Shown: piece after piece, positions 42,001-59,000 of the stretch | Position numbering within the stretch: position 1 is the stretch's first letter | Layout: every line of letters starts with the position of its first letter | From: Streptomyces griseoviridis | GTDB lineage: Bacteria; Actinomycetota; Actinomycetes; Streptomycetales; Streptomycetaceae | Assembly: GCF_005222485.1 (NCBI RefSeq) | Contig: NZ_CP029078.1 | Span: forward strand, 1,302,001-1,366,000 | Direction of reading: 5' to 3' | Length of the DNA: 64,000 bases | Program-made: the position numbers and the translations under genes | The notes under the pieces: generated by a model | Database searches by the model: none | Told to the model about the DNA's origin: nothing | What the model saw: the letters and a program-made list of their open reading frames with translations, nothing else

Positions 42001-45000
42001 CAGTCGACGTCGACGACGGTGGCGTGCGCGGCGCCCTCGGCGACGGCGGCGCGCAGCGCGGCGACGGCGGTGTCGGGGGCCATGGGGGCGAGGCCGTCGT
42101 GGCTCATGCGGTCGGCGAGCACGTCGGCGGTGGCCATGCCGGCGTCGGCCCAGGGGCCCCAGGCGACGGAGGTGACGGGCAGTCCCGCGGCCCGCCGCTG
42201 TTCCGCGACGGCGTCCAAGTAGGCGTTGGCTGCGGCGTAGTTGGCCTGGCCGGCGTTGCCGAGGACGCCGACGATCGACGAGAACAGCACGAACATCGTC
42301 AGGTCGTGGTCGCGGGTCAGCGCGTCGAGGTGGGCGGTGCCGAGGGTCTTGGGGCGCAGGACGGCGTCGAAGCGGTCCAGGGTGAGGCCGTCGAGGACGC
42401 CGTCGTCGAGGACCCCGGCCGCGTGCACGACACCGGTGAGGGGCAGGTCGGCGGGGAGCGAGTCGAGGAGCCGGGCGAGCTGGTCGCGGTCGGCGACGTC
42501 GCAGTCCGCGACGGTGGTCCTGGCGCCGGACTCGGCCAGTTCCCGTACGAGTTCGGCGACACCGGGGGCGTCCGGGCCGCGGCGGCTGGTGAGGACGAGG
42601 TGCCGGGTGCCCGAGGCGGCGAGCGAGCGGGCGACGTGCGCGCCGAGTGCGCCGGTGCCGCCGGTGATCAGGACGGTGTCGTGGGCGCCCCAGCCACCGA
42701 TGCCGTCGTCGTCGGGGGCGACGGCGGCGGTCGGGTCGGCGGCTTGGGGGACGGCGGTCTCGTCGCCGTCGGCCGCCTCGGAGACGGTGCCGGCCGGGTC
42801 GGCGGCCGGGGTCGGGTCGGGCAGGGGCATCCGGGCGAGGCGGCGGGCGTAGGCGCCGGAGGGCCGCAGCGCGATCTGGTCCTCGGGGCCGGCGAGGAGG
42901 GCGGCGAGCCTGGCCAGGGTGCGGGCGTCGGGCGCGGCGGGCAGGTCGACGAGACCGCCCCAGATGTCGGGCAGTTCGAGGGCGACGGCCCGGCCGAAGC
43001 CCCAGGTCTCGGCCTGGACGGGGGAAGTCAGCGGGTCGCGGCTGTCGACCGAGACGGCGCCCCTGGTGACCGCCCAGAGCCGGGCTCCGGTGCCGGACAG
43101 GGCGTGCACCAGCTCCTTGGTGGCGGCGAGTCCGCGCGGCACGGCGGGGTGGTCGGGGTGCGGGCGCTCGTCGAGGGCGAGCAGCGACAGCACGCCCGCG
43201 AGGTCATCGCCGCCGACGAGCGCGGCGAGGGCCGCGGTGTCCTCGTCGCCCGTGAGGTCGTGGCGTTCGACGCGCAGGCCGCGCGCGGTCAGGGCGCCGA
43301 GGACGGTGGCGACCCACGGGTCGTCGGCGTGGCCTGCCGGGACGAGGGCGGGCAGCCGGCCTTCGGGGGTGGCGGAGTCGGCGCCGGTGAGGGTGGTCCA
43401 GGTGACGCGGTAGCGCCAGGTGTCGAGGGTGGAGCGCAGGGTGCGGCGGCGGCGCCAGGTGGCGAGGGCGGGCAGCAGGGTGCCGAACGCCTCGACGTCG
43501 TCGCCGGTGACTTCGAGGACGGAGGAGAGCCGGGTGATGTCACCGCTCTCGACGGCCGCCCAGAAGTCGCCGTCGACCGCGCCCCCGCCGGCCCCGGTGG
43601 TGGCGGCGGCCGACTCGGCGGGCGTCAGCCAGTACCACTCGCGCTGGAAGGGGTAGGTGGGGAGGTCGACGTGGCGCGGCCGGGTGCCGTCGAAGTGGAC
43701 GGCCCAGTCGATGTCGGCGCCGAGGGTCCACGCCTCGCCGAGGGAGAGGGCGAAGCGCTCCAGGCCCCCTTCGTCACGGCGCAGGGTGCCCACCGCACCG
43801 GCACGGACACCGGCGTCCTCGATGGTCTCCTGCACCCCGGTCGCGACCACCGGATGCGCACTGACCTCGACGAAGACCTGGAAACCGTCCGCGAGCAGCG
43901 CGCGCGTCGCCGCCTCGAACTCCACCGTCCCGCGCAGGTTGCGGTACCAGTAGGAGCCGTCGAGTCCGGCGGTGTCGATGACGGTGCCGGACAGGGTGGA
44001 GTAGAACGGCACGGCACCGGACCGCGCCGTGACGGGAGCCAGCAGCTCCGCCAACTCGCCCTCTATGCGCTCGACATGGGCGGAGTGGGAGGCGTAGTCC
44101 ACCGCGACCCGACGGGCCCGCACCCCCGCCGCACCACACTGCTCCACGAAGGCGTCCAGCGCGTCCGCGTCACCCGAGACCACCACCGACGACGGCCCGT
44201 TCACCGCCGCCACCCCGATCCGGCCCTCGAACTCCCCCAGCAGCGCCCGCACTTCCTCCACACCACGCGCCACCGACACCATGCCGCCCAGACCCGACAA
44301 CGCACGCAACGCCTGCGACCGCAGAGCAACCACCCGCGCGCCGTCCTCCAACGACAGACCACCCGCCACCACAGCGGCAGCGATCTCCCCCTGCGAATGC
44401 CCCACCACAGCCGCGGGCTCCACACCCCGCGAACGCCACACCTCAGCCAACGACACCATCACCGCCCACAGAGCCGGCTGCACCACATCCACCCGCTCCA
44501 ACGACACCGCACCCTCGACCCCGTTCAGCACGTCAAGGAGCGACCAGTCGACGAACGGAGCGAGCGCGGCAGCACACTCGGCGACACGCGACGCGAACAC
44601 CGGCGACGACGCCAGGAGTTCCACCGCCATCCCCGTCCACTGCGAACCCTGACCCGGGAAGACGAAGACCACGCCGCCGGGGCCCTCGCCCGCCGTGCCG
44701 GTCACCGTGGTGGGGGACGAGTCGCCCGCGGCAAGCGTGTCGAGGCCGGTGAGCAGGTCGGTGGTGTCGCGGCCGACGACCACCGCGCGGTGGTCCATGG
44801 CGACGCGGGTGGCGGCCAGGGCGTGGGCGACGTCGAGGGCGCCCGGGTCCGTGGCGCGGACCGTCTCGGCCAGCCGGGCGGCCTGCTCGCGGACCGCGGC
44901 GCGGGACTTGCCGGAGAGCACCCAGGCCAGCCGGCCGTGGTCGGCGCTCCCGGGCTCGGGGGTGTCGTCGTCGGCGGGCGCCTGCTCCAGGATGAGGTGG

Positions 45001-46358
45001 GCGTTGGTGCCGCTGACGCCGAAGGAGGAGACGGCGGCGCGGCGCGGGCGGCCGGTCTCGGGCCAGGCGGTGTGGTCGGTGAGGAGTTCGACGCCGCCGT
45101 CGGCCCAGTCGGCGTGCGGGGTCGGCGCGTCGATGTGGAGGCTCTTGGGGAGGGTGCCGTGCCGCATGGCCTGCACCATCTTGATGACGCCCGCGACACC
45201 CGAAGCGGCCTGCGTGTGGCCGGTGTTGGACTTGAGGGAGCCGAGCAGCAGCGGCCGGGCGTCGCCCCGGTCCTGGCCGTAGGTGGCGAGCAGGGCCTGG
45301 GCCTCGATGGGGTCGCCGAGGGTGGTGCCGGTGCCGTGCGCCTCGACGACGTCGACCTCGCCGGCGGTGAGCCCGGAGTCGATGAGGGCCTGGCGGATCA
45401 GACGCTGCTGGGAGGGGCCGTTGGGGGCGGTGAGGCCGTTGGAGGCGCCGTCCTGGTTGATGGCGGAGCCGCGGACCACCGCGAGGACCTGGTGGCCGTT
45501 GCGGCGGGCGTCGGAGAGGCGTTCCAGGAGGATCAGGCCGACGCCCTCGGACCAGGCGGTGCCGTCGGCGGCGGCGGCGAACGCCTTGCAGCGGCCGTCG
45601 GCGGCCAGACCGCGCTGGCGGGAGAACTCGGTGAACATCTTCGGCGTCGACATGACGGTGGCGCCGCCCGCGAGGGCGAGGGAGCACTCGCCCTGCCGCA
45701 GGGACCGTACGGCGAGGTGGAGGGCGACCAGCGAGGACGAGCAGGCGGTGTCGACCGTCACCGCGGGGCCCTCGAAGCCGTACGTGTAGGAGAGGCGGCC
45801 GGAGGCGACGGCGACGGTGTTGCCGGTGAGGAGGTGTCCCGCGACCTCCTCCTGACGGCCTCGGGAGGCGCCGTCGTAGTCGCCGTGGCCGGTGCCGACG
45901 AAGACGCCGGTGCTGCTGCCGGTGAGGGTGTCGGGCACGATCCCGGCGCGTTCGAGCGCCTCCCACGAGGTCTCCAGGAGGAGCCGCTGCTGCGGGTCCA
46001 TGGCGAGGGCCTCGCGCGGGGAGATCCCGAAGAAGGACGGGTCGAACTCGCCCGCGGTGTGCAGGAATCCGCCTTCGCGCGCGTAGGTGGTGCCGTGGTG
46101 CGCGGGGTCCGGGTGGAACAGCCGGTCGAGGTCCCAGCCGCGGTTGGCGGGGAACGCGGAGATCGCGTCGACGCCGTCGCGCGCGAGGTCCCACAGGTCG
46201 TCGGGGGTGCGGACACCGCCGGGGTAGCGGCAGGCCATGCCGACGACGGCGATGGGCTCGCGGTCTCGGTCCTCGGCCTCGCTGAGCTGCTGCCTGGCCT
46301 CCTGAAGGTCGGCGACGGCCCGCTTGAGGTACGCGCGGAGCTTGTCCTCGTTCGACAT
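29805..46358 (-). CDS. Trimodular type I PKS (gene C): KS-AT-KR-ACP / KS-AT-DH-ER-KR-ACP / KS-AT-DH(dead)-KR-ACP
   Basis: Assembly-line PKS of 5,517 residues. The N-terminal docking helix [18 protein letters not shown] shows that it receives a chain from another subunit and is not a loading protein. Modules: C1 residues 33-1580, C2 1600-3666, C3 3690-5436, then a docking tail ending [13 protein letters not shown]. All three AT domains carry GHSQGE and YASH, which predict methylmalonyl-CoA, unlike every other AT in the window. Expected beta-carbon outcomes are hydroxyl (C1), methylene (C2) and hydroxyl (C3, because its DH lacks the catalytic Asp). Methyl-branched early units followed by a polyene subunit are usual in polyene macrolide pathways, so gene C probably acts before gene D, which starts 100 bases later. 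The AT domains of C1 and C2 are almost identical at the DNA level and have codon use unlike the rest of the gene. Confidence 0.96.
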   Translation of the reverse strand: MSNEDKLRAYLKRAVADLQEARQQLSEAEDRDREPIAVVGMACRYPGGVRTPDDLWDLARDGVDAISAFPANRGWDLDRLFHPDPAHHGTTYAREGGFLHTAGEFDPSFFGISPREALAMDPQQRLLLETSWEALERAGIVPDTLTGSSTGVFVGTGHGDYDGASRGRQEEVAGHLLTGNTVAVASGRLSYTYGFEGPAVTVDTACSSSLVALHLAVRSLRQGECSLALAGGATVMSTPKMFTEFSRQRGLAADGRCKAFAAAADGTAWSEGVGLILLERLSDARRNGHQVLAVVRGSAINQDGASNGLTAPNGPSQQRLIRQALIDSGLTAGEVDVVEAHGTGTTLGDPIEAQALLATYGQDRGDARPLLLGSLKSNTGHTQAASGVAGVIKMVQAMRHGTLPKSLHIDAPTPHADWADGGVELLTDHTAWPETGRPRRAAVSSFGVSGTNAHLILEQAPADDDTPEPGSADHGRLAWVLSGKSRAAVREQAARLAETVRATDPGALDVAHALAATRVAMDHRAVVVGRDTTDLLTGLDTLAAGDSSPTTVTGTAGEGPGGVVFVFPGQGSQWTGMAVELLASSPVFASRVAECAAALAPFVDWSLLDVLNGVEGAVSLERVDVVQPALWAVMVSLAEVWRSRGVEPAAVVGHSQGEIAAAVVAGGLSLEDGARVVALRSQALRALSGLGGMVSVARGVEEVRALLGEFEGRIGVAAVNGPSSVVVSGDADALDAFVEQCGAAGVRARRVAVDYASHSAHVERIEGELAELLAPVTARSGAVPFYSTLSGTVIDTAGLDGSYWYRNLRGTVEFEAATRALLADGFQVFVEVSAHPVVATGVQETIEDAGVRAGAVGTLRRDEGGLERFALSLGEAWTLGADIDWAVHFDGTRPRHVDLPTYPFQREWYWLTPAESAAATTGAGGGAVDGDFWAAVESGDITRLSSVLEVTGDDVEAFGTLLPALATWRRRRTLRSTLDTWRYRVTWTTLTGADSATPEGRLPALVPAGHADDPWVATVLGALTARGLRVERHDLTGDEDTAALAALVGGDDLAGVLSLLALDERPHPDHPAVPRGLAATKELVHALSGTGARLWAVTRGAVSVDSRDPLTSPVQAETWGFGRAVALELPDIWGGLVDLPAAPDARTLARLAALLAGPEDQIALRPSGAYARRLARMPLPDPTPAADPAGTVSEAADGDETAVPQAADPTAAVAPDDDGIGGWGAHDTVLITGGTGALGAHVARSLAASGTRHLVLTSRRGPDAPGVAELVRELAESGARTTVADCDVADRDQLARLLDSLPADLPLTGVVHAAGVLDDGVLDGLTLDRFDAVLRPKTLGTAHLDALTRDHDLTMFVLFSSIVGVLGNAGQANYAAANAYLDAVAEQRRAAGLPVTSVAWGPWADAGMATADVLADRMSHDGLAPMAPDTAVAALRAAVAEGAAHATVVDVDWHSYATALTAGRPSPLLGDLPEVRRALETAAATAPDTHALRDRLRGLAPAEQDRLLTDLIRAEVATALRHSSPDAIDVNRAFKDLGFDSLTAVEVRNRITAATDVTLPTTLLFDYPNTTAVAAHLRTLLLGDERPAAQPVVVAAGVTDEPMAVVAMACRFPGGVTTPEELWDLMAAELDVVSTPPEDRGWDLDALYDPDPERQGTTYSREGGFIQDVAGFDPAFFGISPREALAMDPQQRLLLETSWETFERAGINPQTLRNSATGVFVGSITTDYQVRLGGAAAQEQLAGHLMTGNASSIASGRLSYTYGFEGPAVTMDTGCSSSMVAMHLALQSLRTGECTMALAGGVTVMSTPEPYVEFSRQRGLAADGRCKAFAEGADGMGFAEGVGLVLLERLSDARRNGHPVLAVVRGSALNQDGASNGLTAPNGPSQQRVIRQALANAGLTAGEVDVVEAHGTGTPLGDPIEAQAILATYGQDRAPGQPLLLGSLKSNIGHTQAAAGVAGMMKMILAMHHGVLPRSLHITNPTPVVDWSSGAVRLLTEATPWPETGRPRRAGISSFGISGTNGHLVLEEAPAEDEVPEPEPVPDSTAGGPLPWTISGRTRDALTEQAARLAASVRASGAAPLDVAHALATTRVPMDRRAVVVGRDTDDFLAGLDALAAGEASARVVEGTAGEGSGGVVFVFPGQGSQWTGMAVELLASSPVFASRVAECAAALAPFVDWSLLDVLNGVEGAVSLERVDVVQPALWAVMVSLAEVWRSRGVEPAAVVGHSQGEIAAAVVAGGLSLEDGARVVALRSQALRALSGLGGMVSVARGVEEVRALLGEFEGRIGVAAVNGPSSVVVSGDADALDVFVERCGAAGVRARRVAVDYASHSAHVERIEGELAELLAPVVGRSGGVPFYSTVSGSPIDTFELDGSYWYRNLRGTVEFEAATRALLTDGFQVFVEVSAHPVVATGVQETIEDAGVRAGVVGTLRRDEGGLERFALSLGEAWTLGADIDWAVHFDGTRPRHVDLPTYAFQRQHYWPRFADLGGDVSSAGLDSPDHPMLGASVELAGGEGLVATARWSLRTHPWLADHAVSGTVIVPGTALVESVIRAGDAVGCGRIDELTLQAPVVLQERGEVQVQIGVGEPDPAGRRPVTVHTRATGPDGDTEDRWTLRAQGTLTEPGVPAVERPEDFTVWPPRGATAVATDGLYELLAGRGYAFGPVFQGVRATWSRGDDLFAEVLLPEQVRGDAGRFGIHPALLDAALHAAHLAPGGDDGRTVVPFAWSGVSLHAAGATALRVRVSQAGRDTVSVHLTDPTGAPVAAIESLTVREVAAETLDPSARAARDWLFGLDWTPVTPPAAVPAVTGWACLGTPAAPAVTPDGTGTPLPAHATLTDALDQLPTVAVLFAGAAADGDRTSDVPDAVLDEVLATVQEWLADDRTDTTPLVVVTRGAVATGPGDPAHDLRGAAVWGLVRAAQAQYPGRLVLADLDLHTDSWLALPAALASGEPQLALRQGAAYAPRLTRPRADDVLTVPAGADAWRLDLSEKGSVDKLSLVPCPEAATAPAAGQLVIEVRAAGLNFRDVLNTLGMYPGPAVLLGAEAAGVVTAVGADVTGFAPGDRVMGLVSGGFATHAVADARMVAPVPDGWTWTQAASVPVAFLTAYYGLRDLARLEAGESVLVHAAAGGVGMAAAQLARHWGADVYGTAGDHKRALLRADGWADDHLASSRTPGFEDRFRATSGGHGVDVVLNSLAGEFIDASLRLLAPGGRLVEMGKTDVRDPAQVAADHPAVALYQAYELREAGEDRIQEMFRDLTGLFATGALTPLPTVTWDVRDAREAFRHMAQAKHYGKIVLTLPRAWDPEGTVLITGGAGVLGSLLARHLVTRHGMRHLVLTGRRGPDTPGAPELAAELRDLGAEVTLAACDAADPDAVAAVLAAVPAAHPLTAVVHAAGVLDDGSLEALTPDRLRTVLAPKADAARHLDRLTRDLDLADLVLFSAGAGVFGNAGQANYAAANTYLDALAHRRRAAGLPTTSLSWGLWADTSALTGHLDATDLARVRRSGVLPLSAADGMALFDAALTAQRPHLVPVRLDTGQLRAVEGEIPHLLRALYRGPVRRTADAGTATGTDGVRGRLAALTADDRRTALRDLVATYASAVLGHADPDLLHAGRAFRDLGFDSLTAVELRNRLNGATGLRLPATLVFDHPTVAELAAHLDGELFDGHTPLPAAPAPADRAAHGDDEPFAIVGMACRLPGDVRSPEDLWRLLADGTDAIAPFPADRGWNLDALYDAVPANEGSSRTREGGFLHQAADFDADFFGISPREALAMDPQQRLLLETAWETFERAGIDPRSVRGTRTGVFAGLSSSDYLKRVRHVPDEIAGYVNNGNANSIVSGRVAYTLGLEGPAVTVDTACSSSLVALHMALQALRRGECTMALAGGVTVMSSPEIIVDFSRQRGLAADGRCKPFAAAADGTGFAEGVGVLLVERLSDAHRNGHQVLAVIRGSAVNQDGASNGLSAPNGPAQQRVIRQALADAGVPAAEVDAVEAHGTGTRLGDPIEAQALLATYGKGRDGGHPLLLGSVKSNLGHTQAAAGVAGVMKMVLALGHRTLPKSLHIDAPTPHVDWEGDGVRLLTEATEWPTPAAPRPRRAAVSSFGISGTNAHVILEEAPTPPATAPAPAGDGSAHDGAAAGPLPWVLSARGDAALRGQAKALLAHLDAHPQAAPADIAHSLVTRRALLEKRAVVIGTAPGDFRAGLAALAEGSPSAHVVSGGRGAGRDRRTVLVFPGQGSQWAGMGAELLDTQPVFADRIAACEAALAPHVDWSLTDVLRQADGAPTFDRVDVVQPATWAVMVSLAEVWRAHGLKPAAVLGHSQGEIAAAAVSGALSLADAAEIVAVRSLAIARELSGHGGMAAVTAPHDDVTALLADLPGVSVAAVNGPSSVVVSGDTEGLDTLLAACAEQGVRARRIPVDYASHSAHVDRLAETLPAALAGIEPREGDIPFFSTVTADRLPGTALDAPYWHRNLRSTVRLEDSLRALFAEGHDVFVECAPHPVLTVGIEDTAAATGADAVVLGSLRRDDGGTARVLTALAAAHVAGVPVDWRPAVSHGHPVDLPTYAFQRERYWLEATDAQADPAGLDTVVRLAAGGAVLSGGLSLTTQPWLDAHRVHGTAVVPATALLDWAVRAGDETGLPVVAALDEHLPVAVPDEGAVDLQLTVSDTPGDADSRTFTVHSRPRTQDPDTPWTTHATGTLTQAAPQPPEARTPWPTDDTATDATDAAHDAVHRAGLDLADPFPTVRTLRRDGGTLLADVELPATAHADAARFRVHPALLQSLLALAATPDDATAPALPAAWRDVTVHATGATRLQVRLTPGDDTATWTVDAHDPTGAPVLTATVTTRQVTQDLLPTTATPDALHRVTWTSPATTDATDPAAPEGTWAVLGAPGRLSTALERAGVTVRTHPDLAHLTAALEAGEATHPALVVAAHGHDTGADDPATAAHTSARRALTLAADWLRTPHYAGTRLLLVTEGAVATRPDDTVPALADATAWGLLRSAQTEHPGRFLLADSDGQDSSVAALVHAVAASDRTGEHQFAARVGTVTVPRLVRADHPDGAPAPTATAPWGDGTGSGTVLITGGTGVLGALVARHLVTRHGVRHLLLTGRRGPDAPGATALRDELTALGARADIVACDTADRDQLARVLAAVPAEHPLTAVVHAAGVLDDGLLDTLTPERLTTVLRPKTDAAWHLHDLTRDLKLTAFVMFSSYAGIAGGPGQANYAGANAFLDALAQHRRARGLTAHSLAWGFWEDRSALTGALDTADLARLERSGIRPLTADQGLALLDTATLLDTAQLVPIRLDTRALRADEAPPLLRALARPAARRTAATPTTGTAAPAGLRARLATLDGPQQQALLHRTVLAHVAAVLGHASAESLDAGRGFLDLGMSSLTAVELRNRLNAETGLTLPSTLIFDHPDPAALVHHLRTELGTATEGPDQAVFAELAVLEAAVGGAALDDQDRARLAQRLKALQWKLDSTQDTEEDAADLDTTTDDEMFDLIDNELGLA
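30050..35290 (-). other. Gene C module C3: KS-AT(methylmalonyl)-DH(inactive)-KR-ACP
   Basis: KS about 34010-35290 ([14 protein letters not shown]). AT about 32800-33665 with [15 protein letters not shown] and [13 protein letters not shown] about 31790-32600 keeps [10 protein letters not shown] but reads [11 protein letters not shown] where [11 protein letters not shown] is expected, and the YGPxF motif is replaced by ADPFP, so it is probably inactive. KR about 30510-31120 has [17 protein letters not shown] and [13 protein letters not shown]2-like. ACP about 30050-30270 carries [11 protein letters not shown] instead of [11 protein letters not shown], still with the serine. The expected outcome is an alpha-methyl, beta-hydroxy unit. 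Confidence 0.88.
35360..41560 (-). other. Gene C module C2: KS-AT(methylmalonyl)-DH-ER-KR-ACP, fully reducing
   Basis: KS about 40275-41560 has the active-site loop [13 protein letters not shown], an unusual variant that keeps the Cys. AT about 39040-39965 (GHSQGE, YASH). DH about 38030-38860 has [10 protein letters not shown] and [11 protein letters not shown], intact. ER about 36450-37370 has [15 protein letters not shown] and [16 protein letters not shown] about 35800-36430 has [17 protein letters not shown] and [12 protein letters not shown] about 35360-35580 has [10 protein letters not shown]. The expected product is a saturated alpha-methyl unit. Confidence 0.9.
38940..39960 (-). repeat. 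AT-domain direct repeat, copy in module C2
   Basis: About 1 kb that is almost identical to 43660-44680 (module C1), covering the AT core and the post-AT linker (VDLPTYxFQR). Differences cluster at about 39240-39330. The core uses many codons ending in G or T, unlike the C-rich third positions around it. Confidence 0.85.
41620..46260 (-). other. Gene C module C1: KS-AT(methylmalonyl)-KR-ACP
   Basis: KS about 44985-46260 ([13 protein letters not shown]). AT about 43760-44680 with [15 protein letters not shown] and [12 protein letters not shown]. No [19 protein letters not shown] dimerization-type element lies near 43400-43580. The KR about 42050-42700 has [23 protein letters not shown] and GQANYAAAN, with LDD and no Pro in the Tyr loop, so B1-like. 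ACP about 41620-41850 has [10 protein letters not shown]. Expected outcome is an alpha-methyl, beta-hydroxy unit. Confidence 0.9.
43660..44680 (-). repeat. AT-domain direct repeat, copy in module C1
   Basis: Partner of 38940-39960, same orientation, about 4.7 kb apart. The encoded AT domains differ at only a few residues (for example [10 protein letters not shown] against [10 protein letters not shown]). Confidence 0.85.
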
Positions 46359-46369
46359 CAGGTAGCCCA

Positions 46370-46376
46370 CCTCTCC
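46370..46376 (-). promoter_or_regulatory. Ribosome binding site of gene C
   Basis: GGAGAGG on the minus strand, 11 bases before the ATG at 46356-46358. The upstream in-frame GTG at 46368-46370 overlaps this site, so the ATG that gives [14 protein letters not shown] is the better start. Confidence 0.7.
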
Positions 46377-46466
46377 ATGAGATTCCGGAAAACGCGAAGT
46401 TCGGCGAACGGCGATTTCCGAATTCCACGACCCGACCGTTCCGAAGGCCAGTTTGGCGATCTCGGA

Positions 46467-46482
46467 CTGCGTGTTTCCCTAG
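46467..46482. promoter_or_regulatory. Possible PAS-LuxR (PimM-type) operator upstream of gene C
   Basis: The plus-strand sequence CTGCGTGTTTCCCTAG agrees with 13 of 16 positions of the published PimM-type box CTVGGGAWWTCCCBAG, including all nine of the right half. It lies about 110 bases before the gene C start. PAS-LuxR regulators of this type activate polyene macrolide PKS genes, which fits the predicted product class. A chance match cannot be excluded. Confidence 0.3.
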
Positions 46483-46628
46483 AGCATCGGGACGTTGCGG
46501 GGTGGTGGGGGCCGGGAGGCGGTGGGGCGGGGCGCGCAGGACTGGTGAATTCCCTCGACTGTTGCCGCTATTCGCGGCGTTCTCGCGGGGCGGTTGCGGA
46601 ATTTTTCCGTGGTGGGGGGCGGGAGGGA

Positions 46629-46679
46629 CTCCGAAGGCCCGGGACCGGTGGCGGTGCGACCGGTCCTGGGCCTTCGGAG
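46629..46679 (-). terminator. Strong inverted repeat after gene B, probable terminator
   Basis: Arms 46629-46649 and 46659-46679 are reverse complements over 21 bases with one mismatch, separated by 9 bases. The hairpin begins 13 bases after the TGA of gene B. There is no clear U-run on the minus strand, only a pyrimidine-rich tract, as is common for Streptomyces terminators. It probably ends the gene A-B transcript and separates it from gene C. Confidence 0.7.
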
Positions 46680-46692
46680 GGAGCGGGGCGGG

Positions 46693-52815
<6,123 letters not shown>

Positions 52816-52826
52816 GACGGGGGGAA

Positions 52827-52833
52827 CCTTCCT
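52827..52833 (-). promoter_or_regulatory. Ribosome binding site of gene B
   Basis: On the minus strand AGGAAGG lies 11 bases before the ATG at 52813-52815. A longer reading from an ATG at 52843-52845 would put this site inside the coding sequence and add residues not seen in PKS N-termini, so the start [12 protein letters not shown] is preferred. Confidence 0.7.
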
Positions 52834-52852
52834 GTGGTGGATCAAGCTCGTC

Positions 52853-53065
52853 TCAGCGGTCGCCCAGCCGGCCCAGCTCGTTGTCGATGAACGCGAAGAC
52901 GTCGTCGGCGCTGGCCGATTCGAAGTCGTCGTCGACGGACGAGCCGGTCGGTTCCTGGGCGGCGCCGCGTACCTTGTCCAGCATCTGGCCGAGGCGCAGG
53001 GCGAGGCCCGCGCGGGTGATCTCGTCCGGGTCGCCGGCCGCGAACAGCGCTTCGAACCGGTCGAG
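52853..53065 (-). other. Gene A C-terminal docking domain
   Basis: After the last ACP the protein has about 70 residues with a helical stretch ([11 protein letters not shown]..., [17 protein letters not shown]), an acidic linker, and the tail [12 protein letters not shown]. This matches actinobacterial C-terminal docking domains that bind the coiled-coil N-terminus of the next PKS subunit. Gene B, immediately downstream, starts with such a coiled coil and is the natural partner. Confidence 0.8.
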
Positions 53066-56000
53066 TTCGGTGAGCAGCGACGGCCCCTGCGGGGTGTCGT
53101 CGCCCACCAGCTCGGAGACGAAGTGCTCGGCGAGCGACGTGGGGGTCGGGTAGTCGAAGACCAGCGTCGCCGGCAGGCGCAGTCCGGTCGCGGTGGACAG
53201 GTGGTTGCGCAGTTCCAGCGCGGTCAGGGAGTCGAAGCCGAGGTCGCGGAACTCCTGGGTGATGTCGACGGACTTCGGGGAGGCGTGGCCGAGGACCCGG
53301 GCGGCCTGTTCGCGGACCAGGTCGGTGACGTACCTGACCCGGTCGGCCGCGCCGAGTTCGGCGAGCTTGGCGCCGAGCGCCGCGGAGGCGCCGGCCGCGT
53401 CGGTGGCGGCGGCGGTGCGCCGGCCGCTGCGGACCATGGAGCGGAACAGCGGCGGCAGGTCCTCGATGGCGGCGCCGCGCATGGCGCCGGGGGCGAGCCC
53501 GACCAGGACGAGGAACGTCTCGTCGGAGCCGCGGGCGATGTCGAAGAGTTCCAGGCCCTGTTCGACGGGGAGCGGCGGCAGGCCGCCCGACTGCATGCGG
53601 CGCATGTCGGTGTCGGAGAGGGTGCTGGTCATGCCGCCGTCGTGGGCCCACGGACCCCAGGCCAACGAGGTCGCGGCGAGGCCGAGTTCGCGGCGGTGGC
53701 GGGTGAGGGCGTCGAGGAACGAGTTGGCGGCGGCGTAGTTGCCCTGGCCGGGGCTGCCCATGACGCCCGCGATGGACGAGAAGGGCAGGAACGCGGCGAG
53801 GTCGAGGTCGCGGGTCAGCTCGTGCAGATGCCAGGCGGCGTCCACCTTGGGCCGCAGGACGTCGGCGAGCCGCTCCGGGGAGAGCGAGGCGATCACGCCG
53901 TCGTCGAGGACGCCGGCCGTGTGCACGATCGCGGTGAGCGGGTGCGCCGCGGGGACCGCGCCGATGAGGGCGGCGGTGGCGTCGCGGTCACTGGTGTCGC
54001 AGGCGACGACGGTGGCCTCGGCGCCCATCTCGCGCAGTTCGGCGGCGAGTTCGGCGGCGCCGGGGGCGTCGGGCCCGCGCCTGCTGGTGAGCAGCAGGTT
54101 GCGCATGCCTGCGGCGGCGAAGCGGCGGGCGAGGTGTCCGCCGAGGGCGCCGGTACCGCCGGTGATGAGGACGGTGCCGTCAGGGTTCCAGCGCGGCGGC
54201 ATGGTCAGGACGATCTTGCCGATGTGCTTGGCCTGGCTCATGAAGCGGAACGCCTCACGGGCCCGCCGCACGTCCCACACCTTCACCGGCAGCGGACGCA
54301 GCGCGCCGGCGGCGAACAGGTCGAGGAGTTCGCCCAGGAGCGCCTTGTTGCGCTCGGGTCCCGCCTCGCCGAGGTCGAAGGCCCGGTAGCGGACGTCGCC
54401 GGTGGAGCGGGGGTCGCGGATGTCGGTCTTGCCCATCTCCAGGAACCGCCCGCCGGGAGCGGTGATCCGTAGCGACGCGTCCACGAACTCGCCCGCGAGC
54501 GCGTTGAGGACGACGTCCATCGGCGGGAACTTCTCCGCGAACGCCAGGTCACGGGACGACGCGATGTGCTCGTCGTCAAGTCCGAGGCCGCGCAGGGTGT
54601 CCCACTTCGCCTCGCTCGCCGTCGCGAACACCTCCGCGCCCAGATGCTGCGCGAGCTGGATCGCGGCCATGCCGACACCGCCCGCACCGGCGTGGATCAG
54701 CACCCGCTCCCCCGCCGACAGCGCGGCCAGGTCACGGAACGCGTACAGCGCGGTGAGGAACACCAGCGGGACGGAGGCCGCCTCCTGCTGGGTCCAGCCG
54801 TCGGGGACGCGGGCCAGGTAGTGCTGGTCGGCGACGACGACGGGGCCGAAGCCGCCGCCCACGGTGCCCAGGACCCGGTCGCCGGGGGCGAGACCGGTGA
54901 CGGCCTCACCGACCTCGGTGACCACGCCCGCGGCCTCGGTGCCCATCGGGCCCGACTCGCCGGGGTACATGCCGAGGGCGTTGAGGACGTCACGGAAGTT
55001 GACGCCGGTGGCGTCCACGTCGACGCGGACCTCGTGGGCGCCGAGCGGCGCGAGGACCTCGGGGCAGGGCGCGAGGACCAGGTTGTCGAGGCTGCCCTTG
55101 CCCGTGGTGTCGAGGCGCCACGGGACGTGGGCGGGGGCGAGCAGTCCCGGCGCGGTGGTGAGCCGTTCCAGGCGGCCGACGAGCGGGGTGCCCTCGCGGA
55201 CGGCGAACTGGGCGTCGCCGGTGGCGAGCAGACCGGGCAGGGCGGGCAGCAGGGCCCGCAGCGCGTCTGCGCTCTCGGCGCTGGTGGTGCCGGTGGCGTT
55301 GTCGGTCGCGGGCAGGTCGAGCAGGACGAACCGGTCGGGGTTCTCGGACTGCGCGGAGCGCACCAGGCCCCAGGCGGCGCCGGCCGCGAGGTCGTGGACG
55401 GTCTCGGTGTCGTCGGCGGCGACCGCGCCGTGGGTGACGAACACCAGCCGGGAGTGGTCGAGCCGGTCGGTCGCCAGCCACCTCTTGACCAGGTCGAGGG
55501 TGTGGGTGGTCAGCGCGTGGACCGCGCCCGGCACGTCGCTGCCCGGCCCGTACGGGTCGCCGGCGCCCGCCCCGGTGAGCGGGACGAGGACGAAGTCGGG
55601 GGCGCCCGAGGTGTCCCCGTCGGGTCCGGTGAGGTCGGCGAGGGACGCCAGGGTGGTGCCGGTGCCGAAGAGGTCGGCGCCGAGGGTCGCGGCGGTCAGG
55701 CCCTCGGTGGGCTTGACCTCGGGGGCGGCCGTCCAGTCGAGCCGGAACACCGGTTCCTGGCCGCCGGTGGCGACGGGGGCGCTGGGCACGGTGGGGGCGC
55801 GCAGCACCAGGGACTCGGCGGAGAGCACCGGGGCGCCCTCGGCGTCGGAGGCGGTCACCCGGACCGACTCGTCGCCGAGCCGCAGGATGCGCACCCGGAG
55901 CGTGGTGGCGCCGCGGGCGTGCAGGGAGACGCCGTTCCAGGCGAACGGGAGCAGCGGGCGGTCCGCGCTGCCGACGCCGAGGTAGCCGTTGGCGTGCTGG

Positions 56001-59000
56001 ACGGCGTCGAGGAGCGCCGGGTGCATCCCGAAGTACTGGGCGTCACCGGCGACTTCGTCGGGCAGGGCGACCTCGGCGAAGGCTTCGTCGCCGCGGATCC
56101 ACACCTGGCGCAGGCCGTGGAAGGAGGGTCCGTACTCGGTGCGGCTGTAGTCGCCGTCGAACTGGACGGAGACGGCGTCGGCGGGCGGCCAGACGGGCGT
56201 CTCGAAGGTGTCGGTGCGTTCCTCGACGGCGAGCAGGCCGTCGGCGTGCCGGGACCAGGGTCCGTCGATGACGTCGGAGGGCCGGGAGTAGAAGGTGATG
56301 GTGCGGGAGCCGTCGTCGCCCGGGGCGCCGATGACGACCTGGACGGAGGTGGGCACCTTCGCGTCGAGGACCATCGGGGCGGCGAGCACCAGTTCCTCCA
56401 CCCGGCCGCAGCCGACCTGGTCGGCGGCGCGGACGGCCATCTCCAGGTAGCCGGTGCCGGGCAGGATGACGGTGCCGCCGACCTTGTGGTCGAGCAGCCA
56501 GGGGTGGACCTGGAGGGAGATCTGGCTGGTGAAGAGGGCGGCCTCGGAGTCGGCGAGCGGAACGGCCGCGCCGAGCAGGGGGTGTTCGGCGGAGATCAGT
56601 CCCGCCGTGCTGATGTCGCCGGTGAGGGCGGCGGGGCGCGGCCAGTACCGTTCGCGCTGGAAGGGGTAGGTGGGCAGGTCGGTGCGGTGGGCGCCGGTGC
56701 CAGCGAACCAGGCGGCCCAGTCGACGCGGACGCCGTTGACGTGGAGTCCGGCGAGCGCGGTGAGCAGCGCGGTCTCCTCGTCGCGGTCCTTGCGCAGGGC
56801 CGGGAAGGTGACGGCCTCGTCGTGTCCCTCGGTGTCCAGGACGCGTCCGGTGAGGGCGGTGAGGACACCGCCGGGCCCGATCTCCAGGAAGGCGCCCGCG
56901 CCCGCGCCGGTGAGGGCGCGCACACCGTCGGCGAACCGGACGGTCTCCCGGACGTGCCGCACCCAGTATCCGGGGTCGGTGAGCTGTCCGGGTTCGGCGA
57001 GGGCGCCTGTGACGTTGGAGACGACGGGGATCTTCGGCTCGGTGTAGGTGAGTCCCTCGGCGACCTCGCGGAACGCGTCGAGCATCGGCTCCATCAGCGG
57101 CGAGTGGAAGGCGTGACTGACGGAGAGCCGCGAGGTCTTGCGTCCCTCGGCGGTGAACTCGGCAGCAAGAGTGAGGACTTCGTCCTCGGCTCCGGCGATG
57201 ACGACCGAGTCGGGCCCGTTGACGGCGGCCAGGGTGACCCCGTCGGTGAGGCGTCCGGCGATCTCCGCCTCGGTCGCCTGGACGGCCACCATGGCGCCGC
57301 CGGACGGCAGTTCCTGCATCAGCCGGGCGCGGGCCGCGACGAGGGTGCAGGCGTCGTCGAGGGAGAACACCCCGGCGACATGCGCGGCGGCGATCTCGCC
57401 GATCGAGTGTCCGGCGACCTGCTCGGGCCTGACGCCCCACGACTCGACGAGCCGGTAGAGGGCGACCTCGACGGCGAACAGGGCGGGCTGGGTGTAGCCG
57501 GTGGTGTGGAGCCGCTCGTCGTCGTCGGCGAACAGCACCTCCCGCAGTCCCGGCACGTCCAGGCGGGCCAGGACGGCGTCCAGGGCCTCCGCGAACACCG
57601 GGTAACGGCCGTACAGTGCACGGCCCATGCCGGCGCGCTGCGAGCCCTGTCCTGAGAAGAGGACGGCGAGGGAGCGGTGGGCGGCCCGGCCCCTGGCGAC
57701 CTCGGTGGGCGGCCGGCCGGGTGCGGCGAGGAGCACCGCGCGGTGGTCGAACAGGGCCCGCCCGGTGGCGAGGGAGAAGCCGAGGTCGAGCGGGTCCGCG
57801 GTGGCGAGAGCGGTGACGCCCGACGCCTGGGCGTCCAGGGCCTGTTCGGACTTGGCGGACACCGGCCACGGGACGACGGCCGGGGTGCGGGTCGGCGTGC
57901 TGGGCGCCGCGGGCTCGTCCTGGACCTCGGGGGCCTGCTCGATGATGGTGTGCGCGTTGGTGCCGCTGATGCCGAAGGACGAGATGCCGGCCCGCCAGGG
58001 GCGCCCGGTCTCGGGCCACGCGGACTCCTCGGTGAGCAGCCGGATCGCGCCCGCCTCCCAGTCGACGTGGGTGGAGGGCCGGTCCACGTGGAGGGTGCGC
58101 GGCAGGACGCCGTTGCGCATCGCCATGACGGTCTTGATGATGCCGGCGACACCGGCGGCGGCCTGGGTGTGGCCGATGTTCGACTTGATGGAGCCGAGCA
58201 GCAGCGGCCGGTCCTCGGGCCGGTCCTGGCCGTAGGTGGCCAGCAGCGCCTGCGCCTCGATGGGGTCACCGAGGGGGGTTCCGGTGCCGTGGCCCTCGAC
58301 GGCGTCGACGTCGGAGGTGGTGAGCCCGGCGCTCGCCAACGCCTGGCGGATGACGCGCTGTTGGGAGGGTCCGTTGGGGGCGGTGAGGCCGTTGGAGGCG
58401 CCGTCCTGGTTGATGGCGGAGCCCCGGACGACGGCCAGCACCTCGTGCCCGTTGCGGCGGGCGTCGGAGAGCCGCTCGACGACGATCAGGCCGACGCCCT
58501 CGGACCAGCCGGTGCCGTCGGCGGCGTCCGCGTACGCCTTGCAACGGCCGTCGGTGGACAGGCCGTTCTGGAGGGTGAAGCCGGAGAAACTGGACGGCGT
58601 GCTCATCATGGTGATGCCGCCCGCGACGGCGAGATCGCACTCGCCCGCGCGCAGGGCCTGCATCGCCCAGTGCAGGGCGACCAGGGAGGACGAGCAGGCG
58701 GTGTCGACGGTGACCGCGGGCCCTTCGAGGCCGAAGGTGTAGGCGAGCCGCCCGGAGACGACGCTCGCGGCGAGGCCGGTGCCAGCGTGGCCCTCCAGGT
58801 CCTCGCGGGAGTTCATGACGAGGGTGGAGTAGTCCTGGCCGTTGGTGCCGACGAAGACACCGGTACGGCTGCCGCGCAGCCCGTCGGCGTCGATGCCTGA
58901 CCGCTCGAACGCCTCCCAGGTGGTCTCCAGGAGGAGCCGCTGCTGCGGGTCCATGGCGAGGGCCTCGCGCGGGGAGATCCCGAAGAACGCGGCGTCGAAG

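Larger units (their letters stand above)
46359..46692. other. Gene B / gene C intergenic region, probable gene C promoter region
   Basis: These 334 bases are the longest non-coding stretch in the window. They contain the terminator hairpin (46629-46679), a small CGGAA/TTCCG inverted repeat at 46597-46609, a possible LuxR-type box at 46467-46482, and an AT-richer leader (about 46375-46460) with two TTCGGAA copies 23 bases apart. No convincing -10/-35 pair was recognised. Because a terminator precedes it, gene C probably has its own promoter here. Short frames crossing the region on either strand have no recognisable product. Confidence 0.6.

Noticed and set aside
46368..46370. GTG as the start of gene C
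   Set aside because: It overlaps the likely ribosome binding site; the ATG at 46356-46358 has better spacing and starts a standard docking helix.
52843..52845. ATG at 52843-52845 as the start of gene B
   Set aside because: It would place the AGGAAGG site inside the coding region; the ATG at 52813-52815 fits better.
55790..56590. DH of module A2 as another pseudo-domain
   Set aside because: [15 protein letters not shown] and [11 protein letters not shown] are all present, so it looks active.
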